From positions 1 through 46,526 of the forward strand of contig JAJEBE010000028.1 in the NCBI GenBank assembly GCA_022822545.1: a stretch of DNA of 46,526 nucleotides. The letters are read 5' to 3'. Source of the DNA: Anaerolineae bacterium (GTDB lineage: Bacteria; Chloroflexota; Anaerolineae; Aggregatilineales; Phototrophicaceae). The stretch's first letter is position 1, and each line of letters opens with the position of its first letter. Position numbers and translations under genes: made by a program. Shown here in pieces: positions 41,744 through 46,526 of this stretch. The notes beneath the pieces are model-generated. The model saw only the letters and a list, made by a program, of their open reading frames with translations. It was not told the origin of the DNA and made no database searches.

Positions 41744-43744
41744 TCAGGCGTCGAGCAAAGAATTCACCGCTTCGGCAACGTGACCGGGCGTCAAGCCAAA
41801 AGCCTCATATATCTTCGTATATGGGGCGCTGGCGCCGAAGCGGTCCACGCCAATGGCGATGCCGCTAGCGCCGATGTATTTACTCCAACCCAGGGTCGCG
41901 CCGGCTTCAATGCTCACGCGGCGCGTCACGGTGGGCGGCAAAACGCTTTCCTTATAGTCGTCGTCTTGAGCTTCAAACAGTTCCCAGCAGGGCATTGATA
42001 CGACGCGGACGCGGATATCAGCCTCTTCGAGCAGGCCGGCCGCATCCAGCGCGATGGAGACTTCGCTGCCGCTGGCCATGATGATGGCGTCTATATCGCC
42101 CGATTCATGTTCGGACAGGATGTAAGCGCCGCGAGCCACGCCTTCGTGGATACCCTCGTCATTGCCGGCCAGGACGGGCAGGTTCTGTCGGCTGAGCACG
42201 ATCGCCGCCGGGTGATCCAGTTCGGCGATGGCGGCCCAGGCGCCGGCCGTTTCGGTGGCGTCCGCCGGGCGGAAGACGTGCAGATTGGGCATGACGCGCA
42301 AGGACATCAGATGCTCGACCGGCTGATGGGTCGGCCCGTCCTCGCCCAGGCCGATGCTGTCATGCGTGAAGACGTAAACGGTTGGGAGGTTCATCAGCGC
42401 GCCGAGGCGTATCGCCGGCCGCATATAATCGCTGAAGGTGAAGAAGGTCGCGCTATAGGGCTTGACGATGCCGCCGTGCAGGGCCAGGCCGTTGACGATC
42501 GCGCCCATGGCATGTTCGCGCACGCCGAAACGCAAATTGCGCTCGGCCGGTTGGCCGGGGCCGGTGTTGGCCGCGCCATCGATCAAAGTCTTGGTGCTGC
42601 CGGCCAGATCGGCATCGCCGCCGATCATTGTCGGCGCGAATCTCGCCAGAACATTTAGCGCTTCACCGCCGGCATTGCGCGTGGCGATGGAAGCGCCCGC
42701 CTCCCAGCTTGGCAGGGCAGCGCGCCAGCCCGGGGCGAATTCGCCCGCTGTGGCTCGCTCCCATTCGGCGGCCAGGTCGGGGCAGGCGGCGCGCCAGGTT
42801 TGGAAGCGGTTTTGCCATTCGGCTTCGGCGGCAGCGCCGGTATCCAGGGCGCTGCGGAAATGCTCAAGGGCGTCGCCGGGAACGTGGAACTTGTCGGTTG
42901 TGCCCCAGCCGAGGGTCTGTTTCGCCAATGCGACCTCGTCCTCGCCCAGCGGGCTGCCGTGGGCGGCGCTGCTGCCTTGCTTGTTGGGGCTGCCATAACC
43001 GATGATCGTGCGCACGGCGATAAGGCTGGGCTTGTCGGTCAGATCTTTCGCCTTTTCAATCGCTTCGTCGATGGCGGCTACATCCTTGCCGTCGATAACG
43101 CGGCTTACATGCCAGCCCATCGCCTCGAAGCGGAGCGCGATATCTTCCGAGAAAATCATATCGGCGGCCCCGTCCAATGTGACTTCGTTGTCATCGTAGA
43201 GATAGATCAGCTTGCCCAAACCCCAATGGCCCGCCAGCGCGGCCGCTTCCAGGCAGACGCCTTCCATCAGGTCGCCATCGCTGACGAGGGCGTAGGTATG
43301 GTGATCAACCACATTATGACCGTCGCGATTAAAATGACGCGCCAGGAACGCCTCGGCCAAAGCCATGCCGACTGCCGTCGCCGCGCCTTGTCCCAGGGGA
43401 CCGGTGGTCGTTTCCACGCCGGCGGTATCACCGTGTTCCGGATGCCCCGGCGTCGGGCTGCCCCATTGTCGGAAGTTCTTGAGATCATCCAGCGAGACAT
43501 CGAAGCCGGTCAGATAGAGCAGGGAATAGAGCAACATTGAGCCGTGACCGGCGCTGAGCACGAAGCGATCGCGGTTATGCCAGCCGGGGTTGCGCGGGTT
43601 AAAGCGCAGATGACGCATCCACAAAGTATATGCCAGCGGCGCCGCGCCCATCGGCAGGCCCGGATGCCCGCTGTTGGCTTTCTGAACAGCATCCATCGAC
43701 AATGTGCGGATAGTATTGATTGCGAGCGTAGTCAGATCAGGCAC
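41744..43744 (-). CDS. tkt: Transketolase
   Basis: A thiamine-diphosphate enzyme of the pentose-phosphate pathway that transfers two-carbon units between sugar phosphates in the cytoplasm. The 666-residue length is typical. Motifs include [20 protein letters not shown] (22-41), [18 protein letters not shown] (63-80), [18 protein letters not shown], the thiamine diphosphate motif [20 protein letters not shown] (about 153-172) with [10 protein letters not shown], and the central-domain segments [20 protein letters not shown] and [20 protein letters not shown] with catalytic Glu and His. It precedes the mannosyltransferase gene on the same strand. It is an intact housekeeping gene. Confidence 0.97.
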   Translation of the reverse strand: MPDLTTLAINTIRTLSMDAVQKANSGHPGLPMGAAPLAYTLWMRHLRFNPRNPGWHNRDRFVLSAGHGSMLLYSLLYLTGFDVSLDDLKNFRQWGSPTPGHPEHGDTAGVETTTGPLGQGAATAVGMALAEAFLARHFNRDGHNVVDHHTYALVSDGDLMEGVCLEAAALAGHWGLGKLIYLYDDNEVTLDGAADMIFSEDIALRFEAMGWHVSRVIDGKDVAAIDEAIEKAKDLTDKPSLIAVRTIIGYGSPNKQGSSAAHGSPLGEDEVALAKQTLGWGTTDKFHVPGDALEHFRSALDTGAAAEAEWQNRFQTWRAACPDLAAEWERATAGEFAPGWRAALPSWEAGASIATRNAGGEALNVLARFAPTMIGGDADLAGSTKTLIDGAANTGPGQPAERNLRFGVREHAMGAIVNGLALHGGIVKPYSATFFTFSDYMRPAIRLGALMNLPTVYVFTHDSIGLGEDGPTHQPVEHLMSLRVMPNLHVFRPADATETAGAWAAIAELDHPAAIVLSRQNLPVLAGNDEGIHEGVARGAYILSEHESGDIDAIIMASGSEVSIALDAAGLLEEADIRVRVVSMPCWELFEAQDDDYKESVLPPTVTRRVSIEAGATLGWSKYIGASGIAIGVDRFGASAPYTKIYEAFGLTPGHVAEAVNSLLDA

Positions 43745-43884
43745 GGGTCACTCCTGTCACAGCAAAGTTAGAACGCGTGGATTATATCAGTCAGGCGGCG
43801 CGGCTAACACCGTCATGCGCCAGAGGAAACACAGAAAGGCGGACACATCGTATCCAGTTTCAGGTTCTGAATTGGGTAAATCGC

Positions 43885-43903
43885 AAAACGTCGCCGGAGC
43901 GAC
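43885..43903 (-). terminator. Weak intrinsic terminator candidate after the SpoVS gene
   Basis: On the minus strand GTCGC-TCCG-GCGAC is followed by GTTTT, just past the stop of the SpoVS gene. The stem is only 5 bp and the T-run short, so termination efficiency is doubtful. Confidence 0.3.
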
Positions 43904-43910
43904 AAGACCG

Positions 43911-44255
43911 CTAGCTTGGTCTCGGCTCAACGCGGAAACGAACCGCGGTTCTTTCTTGACCGTCGATATCAACTTCAGTGAAATACGGCGTTGTCACAAT
44001 GTCGATCTCGTCGCGCTCCAAATAACCGCGAGCGATCGCCAAAGCCTTTACCGCTTGATTCACCGCGCCAGCGCCGATCGCCTGCACTTCGGCAATGTTA
44101 TGTTGCCGCATGACGCCGGCGATAGCGCCAGCGACCGCGGTAGATCGGGACCGCGCCGACACCTTAATAATATCCGGTCCATCGTCCGTGAATGTACTGA
44201 CCGGCTCCAAGAAAGAATCGGTCACCTGTACATGGTGGCTATCATATTCGGACAT
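43911..44255 (-). CDS. SpoVS-domain protein (stage V sporulation protein S family)
   Basis: A 114-residue small cytoplasmic protein. Residues about 28-114 match the SpoVS family, an Alba-like nucleic-acid-binding fold: DIIKVSARSRSTAVAGAIAG (29-48), VQAIGAGAVNQAVKALAIAR (57-76) and TPYFTEVDIDGQERTAVRFR near the end. The first 28 residues are an unrelated polar extension. ATG 44255 has an excellent GGGGGAG ribosome-binding site 5 bases upstream. In Bacillus SpoVS affects sporulation, but the family is also common in non-spore-formers such as Deinococcus and Chloroflexota, where it is thought to bind RNA or DNA. The promoter region carries repeated TTGTACAA palindromes. Confidence 0.9.
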   Translation of the reverse strand: MSEYDSHHVQVTDSFLEPVSTFTDDGPDIIKVSARSRSTAVAGAIAGVMRQHNIAEVQAIGAGAVNQAVKALAIARGYLERDEIDIVTTPYFTEVDIDGQERTAVRFRVEPRPS

Positions 44256-44306
44256 TAACTCCCCCTTTGACAGAATCAAGCAAATCCGCAATGTGTTTTA
44301 GTTCAC

Positions 44307-44362
44307 AAGATTGTACAATCTTTTTGCCGGTTCGTCCAACATATCTACATAATTTGTACAAA
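44307..44362 (-). promoter_or_regulatory. Promoter with two TTGTACAA palindromes upstream of the SpoVS gene
   Basis: A perfect 16-bp palindrome AAGATTGTACAATCTT (44307-44322) contains on the minus strand the -10 hexamer TACAAT, with TTGGAC as a weak -35 18 bases upstream. A second palindrome TTTGTACAAA (44353-44362) has its centre 43 bases away, about four helical turns. This looks like a pair of operators for one dimeric regulator, possibly acting on the gene at 43911. Confidence 0.5.
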
Positions 44363-44507
44363 AAGCTACGATACCTTTGTCGATTTTGATACATATTGCG
44401 TTTATACTTCGCGAGTTGTTTCAACAGAGTGTCCAATGAATGCGCTGGCGCCGCGCCTTCAACAGATTTCCCCGCCGCGCCAAGCCAGATAGCGGAAGCC
44501 TGTCACC

Positions 44508-44537
44508 CTGTCAGCGGGCGGCAGTTGTCGCTACAAT
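44508..44537 (+). promoter_or_regulatory. Candidate promoter of the VWA-protein gene
   Basis: CTGTCA (44508-44513) and TACAAT (44532-44537) with an 18-base spacer lie about 70 bases upstream of the ATG at 44607. The remainder of the 350-base gap between the divergent genes shows no other feature besides the TTGTACAA palindromes. Confidence 0.38.
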
Positions 44538-44606
44538 CGACACAAGCGCTGCCTCGCGAATGGCAAGTCGGGAGGCAGTAATCCGCCATAGCGATCCGGA
44601 AATACA

Positions 44607-46526
44607 ATGCAGCTCACTGCCCCGCACGCCGCGCTGATATTACTCCTGATTTTGCCTTTCGTCTGGACGATTGGTTTCCCGCGGCATGCTTTCCGCCGCC
44701 GCCGCGATATCGCCAGTCTGCTCTTGCGCACGGTAATTATCGCGCTGCTGATTCTGTCGCTGGCCGGCTTGCAGACTGTCCAGGCGGTCGATCGGCTGGC
44801 TGTGATATTTCTTGTTGATTCCTCGGACAGTATGGGCAGCGGCAGCGAGGACCGCCAACTGCAATTCATGCGCGCGGCGATCGACGCGAAGCAGCCGGAT
44901 GATGAGTGGGCGGCGCTGCTCTTCGGGGAAAATGCCGTGCCCGAGACCGACTTCAGTGTGGCCGGCGAAATCGAAGGCTTCGCTTCCATACCGCAGACCA
45001 CCGGCACCGATATCGCCAATGCGGTACAGACGGCGCTATCCATGTTTCCGCCCGATGTTTCGCGGCGCATCGTCGTCATGAGCGATGGCCAGGCTACCGA
45101 TGGCGACGCGATCGCCCGCGCGCAGCGGGCGGCGGTGTCCGGCGTCGAAATCAGTTATGTGCCGATTTTTCGCGAGGCGGCGCCCGATGTGCGCATCACG
45201 GCGATTGACGCGCCGGGACGAGTGGCGGAGAACCAGAGTTTTGATATTTCCGTCGGGATTGAGGCCGAAACGGCCACGCCGGCGAACCTGCTCATCTTCT
45301 CCGGCGGGCGCTTGATCCATGAGGAGGCGCTCGAGCTGCAAGCGGGCGAAACGCGCTACAGCTTGACGCAGGCGGGGGAGAAGAGTGGCTTCCTTGATTT
45401 CACCGCGCAAATCGTCGTGCCGGGCGAAAACGACAATTTCAATCAGAACAATCAGCTTGGCGCTTTCAGCCAGGTTGTTGGGCCGGCGCGCGCCCTCCTT
45501 GTCAGCGTTGAGGATTCAGAGACGCAGTACCTGCTGCCGGCGCTGGAGCAGGCGGGCATCCTGGTGGATGTCGTCGCGCCGGCCGATGTGCCGGTGAATA
45601 TGGCGGGTTTGGCGAATTACAAAAGCGTCATCCTGGCGAATGTGCCGGCGGCGGATCTCGGCCGCGGGCAGATGACCTTGCTCGATCAGTTTGTCAGCGA
45701 TATCGGCGGCGGCCTGGTCATGATCGGCGGGCCGCAAAGTTACGCGCCGGGCGGCTACTATCAGACGCCGCTGGAGCGCACGCTGCCGGTCGAAATGCAG
45801 ATCAAAGACCAGAAGCGCCTGCCGCAACTCACTATCGCCTACCTGATCGACCGCTCGGGTAGCATGGGGCAGATCGGGCGCAGCGGACTGCCCAACCTGG
45901 AACTGGCCAAGCGCGCTATCGTGCTGTCGCTGGAGTTGCTGCAGCCCTCGGATCGGGTCGCCGTCGGCACCTTTGACACGGGCGGCGCCTGGGTCCTGCC
46001 TTTTCAGCAGGTGAACGACGCGCAGGCGCTGATCGCGATGACCAATACGATACGCTCCGGCGGCGGCACCGATATCCTGGCCGGCCTGCGCTTGGTGGAG
46101 CGCGACATCGCCGAAGAACCGTCCCAACTCAAGCATCTGATATTGCTCACGGATGGCGGGGCGAGCTCCAAAGGATTGGTCGAGTTGAGCGGGGCGCTGC
46201 ACGAGGAGTTCAATGTCACCTTGTCCGCGATCGCCATCGGGCGCAATCCGGCCGCTTTTCTGGAGACGATGGCGGAAGCGGGCGCCGGCAATTATTATCG
46301 CGTCGCCGATGTCGAGCAGATTCCGCTCATATTCGCCCAGGAAACGGTGCTGGCCTCCCGCTCTTATATCGTCGAGAAAAGCTTCACGCCGCTGGTCACC
46401 GGCAACAGCGCAATCATTGACGGCATCAGCGCTTTTCCGCCCTTGCGCGGCTACGTCGCCGCCACGCCGAAAGTAGCCGCCCAGCGTATCCTCAGCGGAC
46501 CGGAACCTTACGAGGATCCCATCCTC
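44607..46526 (+). CDS. Membrane protein with two VWA domains around a GATase-like domain (3'-truncated)
   Basis: The frame is open from ATG 44607 to the window end, 640 residues, with no stop codon. Residues 7-20 and about 38-55 are membrane helices separated by a basic loop (RHAFRRRRD). A first VWA domain follows with MIDAS motif DSSDSMGS (71-78) and the TGTD and SDGQATDG sites. An Ig-like stretch (about 205-300) and a class I GATase-like region (ALLVSVEDSE to GGGLVMIGGP, about 303-380) lead to a second VWA domain with DRSGSMG (415-421), SGGGTD and LLTDGG. The layout matches the large VWA/GATase-fold proteins usually encoded with MoxR-type ATPases; no moxR is seen in the window. Metal-dependent ligand binding outside the cell is probable. 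The function is unknown. Confidence 0.87.
   Translation, partial: MQLTAPHAALILLLILPFVWTIGFPRHAFRRRRDIASLLLRTVIIALLILSLAGLQTVQAVDRLAVIFLVDSSDSMGSGSEDRQLQFMRAAIDAKQPDDEWAALLFGENAVPETDFSVAGEIEGFASIPQTTGTDIANAVQTALSMFPPDVSRRIVVMSDGQATDGDAIARAQRAAVSGVEISYVPIFREAAPDVRITAIDAPGRVAENQSFDISVGIEAETATPANLLIFSGGRLIHEEALELQAGETRYSLTQAGEKSGFLDFTAQIVVPGENDNFNQNNQLGAFSQVVGPARALLVSVEDSETQYLLPALEQAGILVDVVAPADVPVNMAGLANYKSVILANVPAADLGRGQMTLLDQFVSDIGGGLVMIGGPQSYAPGGYYQTPLERTLPVEMQIKDQKRLPQLTIAYLIDRSGSMGQIGRSGLPNLELAKRAIVLSLELLQPSDRVAVGTFDTGGAWVLPFQQVNDAQALIAMTNTIRSGGGTDILAGLRLVERDIAEEPSQLKHLILLTDGGASSKGLVELSGALHEEFNVTLSAIAIGRNPAAFLETMAEAGAGNYYRVADVEQIPLIFAQETVLASRSYIVEKSFTPLVTGNSAIIDGISAFPPLRGYVAATPKVAAQRILSGPEPYEDPIL

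Noticed and set aside
44242..44436. 64-residue frame upstream of the SpoVS gene
   Set aside because: It overlaps the palindromic promoter and the SpoVS start, and its sequence is rich in Lys/Arg/Tyr from AT-rich non-coding DNA; no supporting signal.

Overview
The window reads as chromosomal DNA from an uncultured, fairly GC-rich bacterium, most likely a member of the Chloroflexota. The lineage is an inference from gene content: a SpoVS-domain protein without a sporulation locus, a divergent GroEL paralogue, a very large protein kinase and a PP2C-like/propeller protein each with one membrane segment, a YfhO-type membrane protein and a CRTAC1-like propeller protein. No rRNA or tRNA gene and no CRISPR array was seen.

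1-7831 and 10767-17682 form a fucose-glycan utilisation region. It starts with the end of a molybdenum hydroxylase. It then holds four dissimilar GH29 alpha-L-fucosidases, an aldo/keto reductase of the fucose (D-threo-aldose) dehydrogenase type, a formylglycine-type sulfatase, two paralogous MFS transporters and an APH-like small-molecule kinase. One MFS gene, one fucosidase and the kinase are joined by 4-base overlaps, so they are almost certainly one operon. None of the glycosidases nor the sulfatase shows a signal peptide, which suggests import of fucose-containing, possibly sulfated, oligosaccharides followed by breakdown in the cytoplasm. A low-GC restriction-modification pair (7963-10723) interrupts the region and looks recently acquired.

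17924-20653 carries an Asp-box (BNR) repeat protein and a GroEL-like protein that has lost the catalytic Asp of the chaperonin ATPase. 21091-24472 is a sugar ABC importer operon (Tat-exported binding protein and two permeases, no ATPase gene) behind a strong consensus promoter, followed by a secreted CRTAC1-like FG-GAP/ASPIC protein.

26130-40168 holds signalling and envelope genes: the large kinase on the minus strand, a YfhO-Wzx flippase fusion of 1361 residues, two small genes, a PCuAC-type copper lipoprotein coupled to a polytopic membrane protein, and the PP2C-like/propeller protein. 40281-46526 carries a ThuA-like protein, a polyprenol-phosphate mannosyltransferase next to transketolase, a SpoVS protein behind a palindrome-rich promoter, and the start of a long protein with two VWA domains that runs off the window without a stop codon.

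The intergenic spaces of the first 19 kb are filled with a dispersed repeat: a hairpin GGGCGAC..GTCGCCC with GTAG at its foot (on the other strand), very like bacterial REP elements. Several copies sit inside larger 90-150 bp elements with imperfect terminal inverted repeats. These repeats were not seen after about 19 kb.
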